Positions 1 to 11,120 are shown, numbered from the stretch's first letter. The stretch is 34,629 nucleotides of DNA from Campylobacterales bacterium (GCA_027065515.1 JAMOOM010000158.1:1-34629), one strand, 5' to 3'. Numbers and translations are program-made. Notes: a model not told the origin generated them from the letters alone.

Positions 1-184
1 AAATCTCCGATGCCGGATCGGTCAAAATACGCTCGAAAAAGAGTTTCAATCTGCCGGTGATCTCGTCGCCGTAATTGCTGTTTTGAAAATGGATATTTTC
101 AAAACAGTGCGAGGTGAGAAACTGACAAGCATAGCCATCGAGATCGGTATGGGAAAGATGGTAAACGGATTCGGGTTTTTTCAT
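1..184 (-). CDS. DHH-family phosphoesterase-like protein, N-terminal part (3' end outside window)
   Basis: Manual reverse-strand translation from CAT at 182-184: MKKPESVYHLSHTDLDGYACQFLTSHCFENIHFQNSNYGDEITGRLKLFFERILTDPASEI...; the 'SHTDLDGY' motif resembles the DHH phosphoesterase N-terminus. Confidence 0.6.
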   Translation of the reverse strand, partial: MKKPESVYHLSHTDLDGYACQFLTSHCFENIHFQNSNYGDEITGRLKLFFERILTDPASEI

Positions 185-215
185 CGATAATGCCTTTTGT
201 ATAGTTTGAATTTCT

Positions 216-2372
216 TTAGAGCTGCTCTATATCTACGCTTGCGAGTACTTCGAATTTCGCGTTCGGATCGATCTCTGCATGGCTGAGCACGACAATATCG
301 AGACCGAACCGCTCGAATATTTCGGCCAGCGGTTTTCTTAGCATCGGATCTACTATCAAAATGACAGGTGCGATCCCCTTTTGGAGCACTTTTTGTGCCT
401 CTTCGCTGAGTGTTTCGACAATCTTGTTGATCTGTCCCACATTCAAAAGCAGCTGGCGCCCACCTTCGGTCTCTTTCAGGTGGTCGAGAAGTTTCTGCTC
501 AGTGGGAGCGTCGAGTGTGAGCAGCTTTATGACGCCTTCTTGGTCTTTGTACAGACTGGTGATGACGCGCGCGAGCCTCGCTCTTACCTGTTCGACGATG
601 ATATCGACGTTTTTGGTATATTCGGCGACATCTGCGATCGTCTCCAGGATCGTCACCATGTCCCTGATCGGCACCCCTTCGTGCAACAGCTGCTTCAAAA
701 CCCGCTGGATGAGGCCAAGCGATGCAACTTTCATCGCGTCTTCCACGACGACAGGGTAATCTTTTTTGACTTTTTCCAGCAACTCTTGAACCTCTTGTCG
801 GGTAAGCAGATCTTCGGCGTGTTTTTTGACCAGTTCGCTCATATGGGTAGTGATGACGGTGGCGGGATCGATGACGGTGTATCCCTTGATGATCGCCTCC
901 TCTTTTCTGTCCGCATCTATCCAGATCGCATCGAGCCCGAAAGCCGGCTCTTTGGTATGGATGCCCTCTATCTCTTCGGTCGCCATTCCGCTGTTCATCG
1001 CCAAAAACTTGTCAGGATATACCTCTCCGCTGCCTATTTCGACCCCTTTGAGCAGAATCTGATATCTGTTTGGAGGCAGTTGCAGGTTGTCTCTGATGCG
1101 CACTTGCGGCATCAAGAAGCCGTAGTCGGAGGCTATTTTGCGCCGCATGCTTCGTATGCGCTCGAGCAGATCCCCGCCGTGGGATTTGTCGGCCAGCTTG
1201 ATCAGCTGATAGCCAAGATCGAGTTCGAGCATTTCGACTTTGAGGATATCCTCCAGCGCCGCCTCTTCCTCCTCTTTACTGGGAGCCGATTTGGCAGGAG
1301 CCGCCTCCTCGGCGGCAGCGGCCATCCTCTCCTCTTCCGGAGGAAGAAGCGATGTTTCGATCCCCTCTTTGCGTATCATATATCCAAGTCCCAGAAAAAG
1401 AAGCCCCACAAAGGTAAGAGGCAGGGTGGGAAGCCCCGGTACCATGGCGAAAAGCAGCAGAATGAAGCCTACGATAAATAGGGTTTTGTACTCTTTGATA
1501 AGCTGATTGATCGCCCCTTCGGCGAAATTTTTCTCCTCTTCTTTGTTGGCACGGGTTATGATGATGCCTGTCGCGGTAGAGAGAATGAGAGCCGGAATCT
1601 GAGAGACCAGGCCGTCGCCGATGGTGAGCAGCGTGAAAGTCTGGGCCGCTTCGGCCATCGGCATATCGTGTTGGAACATCCCGATCAGAAAACCGCCTAT
1701 GATGTTGATTATGGTAATGATGATACCGGCAACCGCATCGCCCTTGACAAACTTACTCGAACCATCCATCGCCCCGTAGAAGCTGGCTTCCTGCAAAATT
1801 TCGGCGCGTCTGCGTTTGGCTTCGTTTTCGTCGATGAGACCTGCGTTTAGGTCGGCGTCGATCGCCATCTGCTTGCCGGGCATCGCATCGAGCGTAAAGC
1901 GTGCGGCCACTTCGGCTACGCGTGTGGCGCCTTTGGTGACCACTATGAAGTTGATGATGACGATGATCGAAAAGACTACGATTCCGATGACATAGTTACC
2001 CCCTACGACGAAATCGCCGAAACTGGTGATGATATCGCTGACGGCTTCCGGTCCCTCGTGCCCTTTGCTTAAAATCATCCTCGTCGTGGCTATATTCAGT
2101 GAGAGGCGAAAAAGGGTGACCAACAGGATCATCGTAGGAAACGTGGTGAAGTCGGTCGGTTTTTCGATGAAAACCGAGATCAGAATCATCAGCACGGAGA
2201 GCGCGATGGAGACTGTGAGAAAAAAGTCGAGTACAGGGCTTGGGAGCGGAACGATAATGATCGCCATGATGGCGACGATAAACGCGACGATCGTAAGATC
2301 TTTTGCATTCGTAATGGTTTCCAAAAGCGGAATAGCACGTTTGAGAAGTGTTGATCGTGTCGCTTTAGCCAA
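216..2372 (-). CDS. flhA: Flagellar biosynthesis protein FlhA
   Basis: 718 aa; N-terminal multi-TM domain with the FHIPEP-type segment ([30 protein letters not shown]) and a typical cytoplasmic domain. Confidence 0.97.
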   Translation of the reverse strand: MAKATRSTLLKRAIPLLETITNAKDLTIVAFIVAIMAIIIVPLPSPVLDFFLTVSIALSVLMILISVFIEKPTDFTTFPTMILLVTLFRLSLNIATTRMILSKGHEGPEAVSDIITSFGDFVVGGNYVIGIVVFSIIVIINFIVVTKGATRVAEVAARFTLDAMPGKQMAIDADLNAGLIDENEAKRRRAEILQEASFYGAMDGSSKFVKGDAVAGIIITIINIIGGFLIGMFQHDMPMAEAAQTFTLLTIGDGLVSQIPALILSTATGIIITRANKEEEKNFAEGAINQLIKEYKTLFIVGFILLLFAMVPGLPTLPLTFVGLLFLGLGYMIRKEGIETSLLPPEEERMAAAAEEAAPAKSAPSKEEEEAALEDILKVEMLELDLGYQLIKLADKSHGGDLLERIRSMRRKIASDYGFLMPQVRIRDNLQLPPNRYQILLKGVEIGSGEVYPDKFLAMNSGMATEEIEGIHTKEPAFGLDAIWIDADRKEEAIIKGYTVIDPATVITTHMSELVKKHAEDLLTRQEVQELLEKVKKDYPVVVEDAMKVASLGLIQRVLKQLLHEGVPIRDMVTILETIADVAEYTKNVDIIVEQVRARLARVITSLYKDQEGVIKLLTLDAPTEQKLLDHLKETEGGRQLLLNVGQINKIVETLSEEAQKVLQKGIAPVILIVDPMLRKPLAEIFERFGLDIVVLSHAEIDPNAKFEVLASVDIEQL

Positions 2373-2475
2373 TCTCGATACTTTCTATTTTTTATTTATG
2401 CAGGCTGGAGAAAAGCCTATGGCCGGGAAGGGAGTGGTCACCTCTTCTTGCCTCTTTCGGCCCATTTGGCATTGT

Positions 2476-2937
2476 CTATTTTTGTTCTTGCTCTATGGTT
2501 TGGCTCTTCATTTGGGAATGGCAGTTTTCACGTTCCGGCATCAAAATATCCCTGAGCGTGAGTTTTTTTAAAAATCCATCTATCTCCCCCTGGAGACGAT
2601 TCAGAAACGGCCAGATGACACAAGATCCTGCCTGATCGTTCGGGCAGGAGGATTTTGATGGTGAACACTCGAAAACGGAAGGTGGCTTGCCCTCCGCCGC
2701 TTTGATCACTTCCAGAATGGAGATCTGATCGTAAGGCCTGCTGAGTGCAAATCCTCCTTTTGCCCCCTTGTACGATACAAGAATCCCTTTTCTGGCGAGT
2801 CCTTGCAGGATTTTAGCCAGAAAGCTTTTTGATATATTCAGCTGTTTTGAGAGTGTATCCACATCTTTTGGCTCACCGCTTTCGCCTATAAGCGCAATTG
2901 AGAGTAGTGCATATTCGCTTGCGCGTGTAAACAACAT
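2476..2937 (-). CDS. Rrf2-family transcriptional regulator with three-Cys cluster motif
   Basis: MLFTRASEYALLSIALIGE... wHTH, KGAKGGFALSRP wing, then C-x6-C-x7-C (ECSPSKSSCPNDQAGSCVIWPF), as in Fe-S Rrf2 regulators. Confidence 0.88.
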   Translation of the reverse strand: MLFTRASEYALLSIALIGESGEPKDVDTLSKQLNISKSFLAKILQGLARKGILVSYKGAKGGFALSRPYDQISILEVIKAAEGKPPSVFECSPSKSSCPNDQAGSCVIWPFLNRLQGEIDGFLKKLTLRDILMPERENCHSQMKSQTIEQEQK

Positions 2938-2993
2938 AATTCCCCCTGTTCTGATTGTAAATATATTTTAATCTAATTAATGTAAATCTTTGC

Positions 2994-3008
2994 TTTTTTG
3001 TGTATAAT
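2994..3008 (+). promoter_or_regulatory. Putative rpsO promoter, extended -10 (TGTGTATAAT)
   Basis: TATAAT at 3003-3008 preceded by TGTG, 55 bp upstream of the rpsO ATG. Confidence 0.5.
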
Positions 3009-3062
3009 TGCGCACTTCTCAAGGTCAATCTTGGAAGAAATCAACCAATCAGGAGGTCAGCA

Positions 3063-3335
3063 ATGGCTTTGGATTCGGCTAAAAAGCTTGAAATCATCAA
3101 ACAATTCGGACGCGGTGAGGGCGATACAGGTTCTCCGGAAGTACAGGTCGCACTTTTGACAGAACGTATCAAATATCTGACGGATCACCTCAAAGAGAAC
3201 AAAAAAGACCACTCTTCCAGACTGGGACTTCTCAAGCTCGTTGGGCAGCGCAAAAGACTGCTTCGCTATCTCAAGCGTAAAAACTACGAAAGTTATACCA
3301 ATCTCATTGGTGAATTGGGTATCCGAGACAAGTAA
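3063..3335 (+). CDS. rpsO: 30S ribosomal protein S15
   Basis: 90 aa [77 protein letters not shown] at 3063 preceded by AGGAGG. Confidence 0.98.
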   Translation: MALDSAKKLEIIKQFGRGEGDTGSPEVQVALLTERIKYLTDHLKENKKDHSSRLGLLKLVGQRKRLLRYLKRKNYESYTNLIGELGIRDK

Positions 3336-3348
3336 TTTTTTTCACCCG

Positions 3349-3379
3349 CCGGCCTATTTGGCCGGTTTCCTCTTTTTTT
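3349..3379 (+). terminator. Rho-independent terminator of rpsO
   Basis: CCGGCC-TATTT-GGCCGG stem-loop followed by TTTCCTCTTTTTTT. Confidence 0.85.
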
Positions 3380-3410
3380 CTTGACAATTTCTTCAAAACA
3401 GCACACCCTA

Positions 3411-3508
3411 ATCATCCATCATCCATCATCCATCATCCATCATCCATCATCCATCATCCATCATCCATCATCCATCATCCATCATCCATCATCCATCATC
3501 CATCATCC
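3411..3508. repeat. Perfect heptanucleotide tandem repeat (ATCATCC)x14
   Basis: Counted by base: 14 uninterrupted copies, 98 bp, between the rpsO terminator and the hrcA promoter. Confidence 0.98.
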
Positions 3509-3512
3509 AATG

Positions 3513-3533
3513 CTTCTCACTTCTCACTTCTCA
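3513..3533. repeat. Second heptanucleotide tandem repeat (CTTCTCA)x3
   Basis: CTTCTCACTTCTCACTTCTCA, four bases downstream of the ATCATCC array. Confidence 0.95.
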
Positions 3534-3539
3534 ATATAC

Positions 3540-3569
3540 TTGACACTGAAGCACTCAATGTAGTATAAT
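3540..3569 (+). promoter_or_regulatory. Sigma-70-type promoter of hrcA-grpE-dnaK
   Basis: TTGACA (3540-3545), 18 bp spacer, TATAAT (3564-3569). Confidence 0.75.
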
Positions 3570-3609
3570 CCTCTTGGCATTTAAGAAAATAAGTGCTAAG
3601 ATTGATAAA

Positions 3610-4395
3610 ATGAAAACAAAATACGAAGAGATCCTGGAAGCCGTTGTCAAGACGTTTTTGCAAACTCGTGAGCCGATCGGGTCGGCTGTGCTCAAAGAGA
3701 AGCTGCCGTTCCAGATCGCACCGGCGACGATACGTTATTATTTTAACAAAATGTCCCAGCGAGGAGAGCTGATACAGCTTCATAAAAGCAGTGGTCGCAT
3801 TCCTACCGAAAGCACTATGCGTCTTTACTGGAGAAAACATTTGCGCGATTTGGAGCTGATATGTCACATGATGGATGAATTGGTGCGTATCAGCGAAAAA
3901 GAGGATTTTTTCATGCTCGTCAAGCCTATCCGGGTGAATCGCCTTCAGGGTATCGAAAGGGCCGGATCGAAATATTTGATTCTCGTTTTCGATGCGGACG
4001 AATATGTGGTTCGGTATCAGAGCCAGACGGAATCGTTTTTAAGCGATTTGATCGGATATACGCTCGAAGAGATCAAACAGATCGCAAGAGATGTCGGAAT
4101 GATGTCGCTCTATCATAAAATGAGAGCGAAAAACGATGAAGAGATCAATGCGATCAATCCCGAATCGATCATCCGTGTCGCAGGAGCCCATAGTGGATGG
4201 GGAAAGAGGTATGTACGTCAATTCCTGGATGGCGATATAATCGAAGATTTGGGGCGAGGATTGCATTTCGAGCCGATGTTGCCAAAAGGATATATGGCAT
4301 TGCAGACAGAAACAGTCGTCGATGAAAAGCCGGCGAAAGTGCTCTGCATCGGCGCGATAGATCATGATTTTACCAAGATATTCAAGGAGGTATAA
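3610..4395 (+). CDS. hrcA: Heat-inducible transcription repressor HrcA
   Basis: MKTKYEEILEAVVKTFLQTREPIGSAVLKEKLPFQIAPATIRYYFNKMSQRGELIQLHKSSGRIPTESTMRLYW; HrcA N-terminal HTH. Start set at the ATG at 3610 rather than the TTG at 3574. Followed by grpE and dnaK. Confidence 0.93.
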   Translation: MKTKYEEILEAVVKTFLQTREPIGSAVLKEKLPFQIAPATIRYYFNKMSQRGELIQLHKSSGRIPTESTMRLYWRKHLRDLELICHMMDELVRISEKEDFFMLVKPIRVNRLQGIERAGSKYLILVFDADEYVVRYQSQTESFLSDLIGYTLEEIKQIARDVGMMSLYHKMRAKNDEEINAINPESIIRVAGAHSGWGKRYVRQFLDGDIIEDLGRGLHFEPMLPKGYMALQTETVVDEKPAKVLCIGAIDHDFTKIFKEV

Positions 4396-4397
4396 AT

Positions 4398-4973
4398 ATG
4401 GCTGAAAAGAGAAAAAAGCGGCACTCGAACGAAGAGAGTGAAAAGAAAAATATCGAAGTGACCGAGAGCGAAGAGAAACAAGAAGGTGAAGAGATGAACG
4501 CTTCCGAAGAGGAAAACGAGTTGCAAAAATGTAAAGAGGAGCTTCAGGCATGTGAAGATAAATATCTGCGGATGCATGCGGAGTTTGAAAATATCAGAAA
4601 GAGGATGGAACGCGATAAAGAGAAAAGTGTCGCCTACGCCCAAGAGCAGTTTGCGCGCGATCTGCTTCCTGTAATGGATTCGCTGGAGCTCGCGCTCGCT
4701 TCCATACCGACAGAAGAGGAGGGGGGCGACGAACATTTGGCAAAGTTGCGTGAAGGCGTAAAGTTGACACTCGATCAATTCATCAAAACTTTTGAAAAGC
4801 ATAAAATCAAAGTGGTGGATATAGATGAGGGTTTCGATCCCAACTTCCACGATGCCGTGATGCAGGTGGAGAGCGACCAGCACAAAAAAGGCGAGATCGT
4901 TCAGGTTCTGCAAAAAGGATACACTTTCAAAGACCGTTTGCTTCGCCCTGCAATGGTAAGTGTGGCGAAATAG
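4398..4973 (+). CDS. grpE: Nucleotide exchange factor GrpE
   Basis: 191 aa; KYLRMHAEFENIRKRMERDKEK...LLPVMDSLELAL...GFDPNFHDAVMQVES...GYTFKDRLLRPAMVSVAK. Confidence 0.97.
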   Translation: MAEKRKKRHSNEESEKKNIEVTESEEKQEGEEMNASEEENELQKCKEELQACEDKYLRMHAEFENIRKRMERDKEKSVAYAQEQFARDLLPVMDSLELALASIPTEEEGGDEHLAKLREGVKLTLDQFIKTFEKHKIKVVDIDEGFDPNFHDAVMQVESDQHKKGEIVQVLQKGYTFKDRLLRPAMVSVAK

Positions 4974-4982
4974 GATGGTTTT

Positions 4983-4998
4983 TGCAACCTAGGTTGCA
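4983..4998. promoter_or_regulatory. Perfect 16-bp palindrome in the grpE-dnaK intergenic region
   Basis: TGCAACCTAGGTTGCA equals its own reverse complement; 22 bp upstream of a TATAAT at 5020-5025. Confidence 0.6.
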
Positions 4999-5019
4999 GA
5001 AGTGTCAGAAAAAGTTGAG

Positions 5020-5025
5020 TATAAT
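5020..5025 (+). promoter_or_regulatory. Putative dnaK -10 element (TATAAT)
   Basis: TTGAGTATAATACAC 33 bp upstream of the dnaK ATG; no well-spaced -35. Confidence 0.45.
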
Positions 5026-5057
5026 ACACTCAAATTAAATTAGTTAAGGAGAAAAAT

Positions 5058-6936
<1,879 letters not shown>

Positions 6937-6953
<17 letters not shown>

Positions 6954-7470
6954 AACCGATACTTCATCGAGCACGGCGGGCTTTTCCGCCGTGCACCCCT
7001 TTCCTCCAATTATCTACACAGATTCCAAAATTCTTATACTCGGAAGTTTTCCAAGTCTTAAATCGTTCGAAAACGCATTTTACTATGCACATCCAAGAAA
7101 CCAATTCTGGAGACTGCTTGGCGATATTTTTCAAAAGCCTGCTACAACCAGACAGACAAAAAGATGGCTTTTGAAAAGTACCGGTATAGCGCTTTGGGAT
7201 GTAATAGCCTCCTGCGAGCGTAAAAACTCCGCAGACAGCAATCTCAAAGCGTGCGAGACGAACGATATTTTAGCCCTTCTTGAAGAGTATCCAAATATCG
7301 AGGCGATTGGATTTACCGGAAAAAAAGCCCAATCTTTATTTATGCGCCATTTCGGAAAGAGCATCGATCTTCCGACTTTTCTACTCCCCTCCCCATCACC
7401 AGCATATGCCGCACTTTCTTACGAAGAGAAGTTGAAACGATGGAGTGCCATACTCTCGAAATTTCTTTAA
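6937..7470 (+). CDS. Hypoxanthine/deoxyinosine-DNA glycosylase-like protein (UDG superfamily)
   Basis: [46 protein letters not shown]...[21 protein letters not shown]...[11 protein letters not shown]. Start uncertain: ATG 6937 (overlaps dnaK) or GTG 6991. Confidence 0.85.
6971..6994 (+). terminator. Strong GC hairpin just after dnaK, inside the 5' part of the glycosylase ORF
   Basis: GCACGGCGG-GCTTTT-CCGCCGTGC; 9-bp perfect stem, no clear T-tract after it (ACCCCTTTCC). Confidence 0.5.
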
Positions 7471-7493
7471 GGGAAGCAGAGCGCTCCATGGAA

Positions 7494-7544
7494 GCGTTTA
7501 TAAAATTCTATAAACGCCACTTTGCAGTCAAGTCACAAAGTGGC
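7494..7544. terminator. Two tandem hairpins between convergent genes
   Basis: GCGTTTATA-AAATTC-TATAAACGC (7494-7517) and GCCACTTTG-N11-CAAAGTGGC (7516-7544), between the glycosylase and feoB stop codons. Confidence 0.6.
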
Positions 7545-7552
7545 AATGGTGT

Positions 7553-9619
7553 TCAGGTGAGAATGTTGTAACTGATAAATGCAAGAATCCATGCCAGAAC
7601 ATTGGGATAGATCGTATAGAATGCGCGCCATGCCCATTGTGGGATTTCGGCATAGAAGGTGCTCATCGCCGCCAGGCATGGCGAGTAGATCATTATCAGA
7701 ATGATCATGGAAATGGCAGCGGCGAAAGGTATGTTTTTCTTGATCACATCGGTCAGATTCTTGTCTTCGTCGCTTGTGTGGTAGAGTACAGCCAATGTGG
7801 AGACGACTACCTCTTTCGCTGCCAGGCCAGAGATTGCCGCCACGCTCATTTTCCAGTCGAAACCGATAGGTCGAAGGACGGGTTCGATCGCTTTACCCAT
7901 GTCGGCCAGGTAGCTGTGTTCGAGAATCCATGAATTTTTTTCGATTTCGAGCCTGCTCTTTTCATTGTCGCTTTGAGCCATTTCGATCTTTTTGTCAAAC
8001 TGCTCTATTTGTGCTGAATTGACAGGATAGCTGCTTAGAAACCAGATGATAAAAGCGGCGGTAGCGATGAATGTTCCCGCCTTTTTCAGATACATCTTCG
8101 TCTTGATCCATAGATCGAGTCCCAGCGCCTTCAGAGAAGGAAAGCGATACTTTGGCATCTCCATGACAAAAGGCTCAGGCTCTCCTTTGAAGAGTGTAAG
8201 GCGCAACACTTTCGCGGTGATAAGCCCAAGTATCGCTCCTCCTATATAGATGCCGAACATCACATCCGACTGTATAGCCGGAGCGAAAAACGCACCTACC
8301 AGCAGTACATAGACAGGAAGCCTGGCGCCACAACTCATAAATCCAAGTACCAGCATCGTTATCAGTCTGTCTTTGGGGTTTTTGAGCGTTCTTGCCGCCA
8401 TATATGCAGGCACTGTACACCCAAAACCGCTTACAAGCGGGATGAAGGATTTGCCTTGAAGTCCGAAATGCTTCAAAACACCATCCATTACATAGGCCGC
8501 TCTGGCCATATATCCTGTCTGCTCCAAAATATTTATACCGAAAAAGAGAATCAAAATATTCGGAAGAAACATCACCACAGCGCCCACGGCCGGGATAATA
8601 CCTTCGCTTATCGCACTGTTTACAAATCCTTCGGGCAACATTCGGGCCGAAGCTTCGGAGATATTTCCAAAAACAGTATCGATATAGTCCATCGGAATGG
8701 ACCCCACTTCGAAAGTGAGCCAAAATATTGCATACATGAAAAAAAGAAATATAGGAAGCCCGAGTATCGGGTGAATCAAAATATTGTCGATTTTATCCGT
8801 CAATGTCTCTTTTTTTGGCGCTTTGAGGATCTGGTGGACGATTCCCTTGGCCAATGCGACACGCTCGTCGGCAAACACATCCTTTATGTCCTCTTCGTCG
8901 AATTCGATTTTAAGACGTTCTATCGCTTTTTGAAGCGGCTCGTGTACCTCTAAAAATATTGGGCGATCGTGCACCATCTGGTAGATATCCGGGTCTTCTT
9001 GTAGAAGTCTTATCGCGATAAATCGCGCGGGAAGCTTAAATTTCTCTTTTTCGAGAATTTTTGCAATTTTTCTCGCCTCCTCTTCGATACGCTCATCGTA
9101 AGAGAGTTTGCATTTGTATGTACTGTCGTTGTACGCCTGGATAGAGATGTCGAAAAGCTTTTCCACCCCCGTTTTCTCTTTGGCGGAAGTGTTTACCGCC
9201 TTGATACCCGTAATGTCGAAAAAACGGTCGGTGTCGATATCGCCGCCCATCTTTTTTATTTCGTCGTACATATTGAAAGCTACGACCATCTTCTTTTCAA
9301 GTGTGCAAAGCTGTAGTGTCAGATTGAGGTTTCGGGCGATCGTATTGGCGTCCACTACATTGATGATGAGATCGTAATCCTCATTCATTAGATACTTTTT
9401 CGTGACCTCTTCTTCGGGTGTGTATGCGTCTAGTGAATAGAGACCGGGAAGATCGATCATTTCGATATGATAGTCTCCTCTATCGAATTCGACTTTTTTA
9501 TATTCGACCGTGACGCCCGAAAAGTTGCCCACATGAAGATGTGCGCCGCTGATTGCGTTTATGAGCTGGCTTTTGCCTACATTCGGCTGCCCTACGAGAG
9601 CTATTTTGATCGTTTTCAT
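7553..9619 (-). CDS. feoB: Ferrous iron transport protein B
   Basis: 688 aa; GQPNVGKSQLINAISGAHLHVGNFSGVTVEYK G domain, then Gate/Nucleoside-recognition TM core (PLVSGFGCTVPAYMAARTL). Confidence 0.97.
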   Translation of the reverse strand: MKTIKIALVGQPNVGKSQLINAISGAHLHVGNFSGVTVEYKKVEFDRGDYHIEMIDLPGLYSLDAYTPEEEVTKKYLMNEDYDLIINVVDANTIARNLNLTLQLCTLEKKMVVAFNMYDEIKKMGGDIDTDRFFDITGIKAVNTSAKEKTGVEKLFDISIQAYNDSTYKCKLSYDERIEEEARKIAKILEKEKFKLPARFIAIRLLQEDPDIYQMVHDRPIFLEVHEPLQKAIERLKIEFDEEDIKDVFADERVALAKGIVHQILKAPKKETLTDKIDNILIHPILGLPIFLFFMYAIFWLTFEVGSIPMDYIDTVFGNISEASARMLPEGFVNSAISEGIIPAVGAVVMFLPNILILFFGINILEQTGYMARAAYVMDGVLKHFGLQGKSFIPLVSGFGCTVPAYMAARTLKNPKDRLITMLVLGFMSCGARLPVYVLLVGAFFAPAIQSDVMFGIYIGGAILGLITAKVLRLTLFKGEPEPFVMEMPKYRFPSLKALGLDLWIKTKMYLKKAGTFIATAAFIIWFLSSYPVNSAQIEQFDKKIEMAQSDNEKSRLEIEKNSWILEHSYLADMGKAIEPVLRPIGFDWKMSVAAISGLAAKEVVVSTLAVLYHTSDEDKNLTDVIKKNIPFAAAISMIILIMIYSPCLAAMSTFYAEIPQWAWRAFYTIYPNVLAWILAFISYNILT

Positions 9620-9843
9620 ATCTCCTCCACCTCTATGCTTTCCGCTTCCTCTTTTCTCAGTGCCACGCGGCTATCTGCGGCGCTTATCTCATAAGTGCCT
9701 TTGGCCAGCGTAAATTTTAGCATCTGCACCGTTTCTCCCTTTGCCAATCCCAGCGAGTGAAGTCTATTTTTTATACCTTCGTCGGAAGTGGTTATCTTTT
9801 TTATCTTCGCTTTCTGCCCGATAGGCAATTCGCTAAGTTTCAT
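9616..9843 (-). CDS. feoA: Ferrous iron transport protein A
   Basis: 75 aa SH3-like FeoA; overlaps the feoB start by 4 nt. Confidence 0.9.
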   Translation of the reverse strand: MKLSELPIGQKAKIKKITTSDEGIKNRLHSLGLAKGETVQMLKFTLAKGTYEISAADSRVALRKEEAESIEVEEI

Positions 9844-11084
9844 AATAGTGCCTTAAAATTATAATTTAAAATTATCCGCAACTGATCATAGTCGGAGTCG
9901 GCTGTGGTTTTATCGTCAACGATAGCGTAGGCCAAAGTCGCATTGAACGTTTCGCCGATGGCGTACTCCAGGCTTAAATCGGTCTCCGCGGTTTCATAAT
10001 TGTAGCTATTATCCGCTTTAAAAGACCCATATACCACGCCCGCACTCAATCCTTCGACTCCGATCTGACCAAAGTCGTATCCTGCCCCCACGATCCATGC
10101 GTCGCCTTTTTGACCGATAGCATCGATGGTCTGATCCTCCAAAGAGGTAAAAAACGGTCCGCCGCCAAGGCTTCCAAACGCGCCGGTATCGCCATTGTCG
10201 CTGTTGTAGGCAGCTGTCAATGCCAGGCCGTTTTCAAATCCTGCTTCTGCGCTCACGCCCCATGTGGAGCTGTCGATGTCGCCAGTTAGTTTGTCGCCCC
10301 GGTCGCTTGCCGTGTCGTACTGTAAAGCGAAGGAGAGGGTCGCGAAATCGGTCGGAATTTCGTAGCCCGCTTCCAGATATACTACATCCGCGATATCGTC
10401 GATATCATAGTACCATGCCTGCAAAGATAGATTTTCGATACCTTCATAAACCGCGCTCGCTAGATAGATGCCGTTCGTGCTTTTGGCTGCACCAAGCACC
10501 TTTTCGACCGAGATGAATTTTCTGGCATCTATTCCGTTTTCCCATCCGGCCATCTGGTCGATTTTACCAAGGGTTAGAGTCAATCCCCCGATGTCGGTGT
10601 TTGTCAGCAGGTACGCCATGAAGTAGTTTGGCATCATACGGATATCGTCGCTGTCTGCATGAGGAGTATCTACTCTTTGGCGCCCGATTTTTACTTCGGT
10701 ATTGCCCCATTTGCCGTCGATAAATGCTTGGCTGAGCGTGGCGAAACCCTCTTTGTTTGCATCGAAAAAGTCTCCATTGACCTTGTTTGGATCGTCGTCT
10801 TGAAGCCCCATATCCTCGACGAAGTACCCTTCGACTCCCGCCATGATGCCGTTCCAGCGTTTGGAATCCAGGTGCACATGGCCACCTACGGCGAAGGCAT
10901 GAGTATCAGAAGAGCTGTTTTTACCTTCCGCGTCCCAATTTATATATCCTGTACGAATCTGTGCTTCGGTGTGCTTCAAAGGCTTGACCTGCCCGATAGT
11001 TTTCCTTGGTGATTGAAGCTCCTCCGCTATCAGTTGACCCGTTATCAGTGCCGCCACCGAGACTGAAATAATAATGCGTTGCAT
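9840..11084 (-). CDS. OprD-like outer-membrane porin
   Basis: 414 aa; signal peptide; KIGRQRVDTPHADSDDIRMMPNYFMAYLLTNTDIGGLTLTLGKI motif; C-terminal LRIILNYNFKALL. The stop overlaps the feoA start as ATGA. Confidence 0.85.
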   Translation of the reverse strand: MQRIIISVSVAALITGQLIAEELQSPRKTIGQVKPLKHTEAQIRTGYINWDAEGKNSSSDTHAFAVGGHVHLDSKRWNGIMAGVEGYFVEDMGLQDDDPNKVNGDFFDANKEGFATLSQAFIDGKWGNTEVKIGRQRVDTPHADSDDIRMMPNYFMAYLLTNTDIGGLTLTLGKIDQMAGWENGIDARKFISVEKVLGAAKSTNGIYLASAVYEGIENLSLQAWYYDIDDIADVVYLEAGYEIPTDFATLSFALQYDTASDRGDKLTGDIDSSTWGVSAEAGFENGLALTAAYNSDNGDTGAFGSLGGGPFFTSLEDQTIDAIGQKGDAWIVGAGYDFGQIGVEGLSAGVVYGSFKADNSYNYETAETDLSLEYAIGETFNATLAYAIVDDKTTADSDYDQLRIILNYNFKALL

Positions 11085-11105
11085 GTCATCCCTTTTTTAT
11101 AAATA

Positions 11106-11120
11106 TGATAATTGATATCA
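11106..11120. promoter_or_regulatory. Fur-box-like site (7-1-7), near consensus
   Basis: TGATAAT-T-GATATCA, 22 bp upstream of the porin start codon. Confidence 0.65.

Noticed and set aside
381-1481. 366-aa ORF antisense to flhA
   Set aside because: Codon-bias shadow of flhA; no domain features.
3411-3508. CRISPR-like array
   Set aside because: Units are 7 bp, contiguous and without spacers; this is a microsatellite-type tandem repeat.
3381-3563. 60-aa ORF with SSIIHHP repeats
   Set aside because: It is only the translation of the 7-bp tandem array; no RBS, low complexity, and most frames through the array stay open.
3540-3600. Canonical CIRCE element upstream of hrcA
   Set aside because: Half-sites are present but 34 bp apart, not the 9 bp required by the definition; reported only as a split-site hypothesis.
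4983-4998. Palindrome as a grpE terminator
   Set aside because: There is no loop-forming spacer and no downstream U-tract, and dnaK follows in the same direction.
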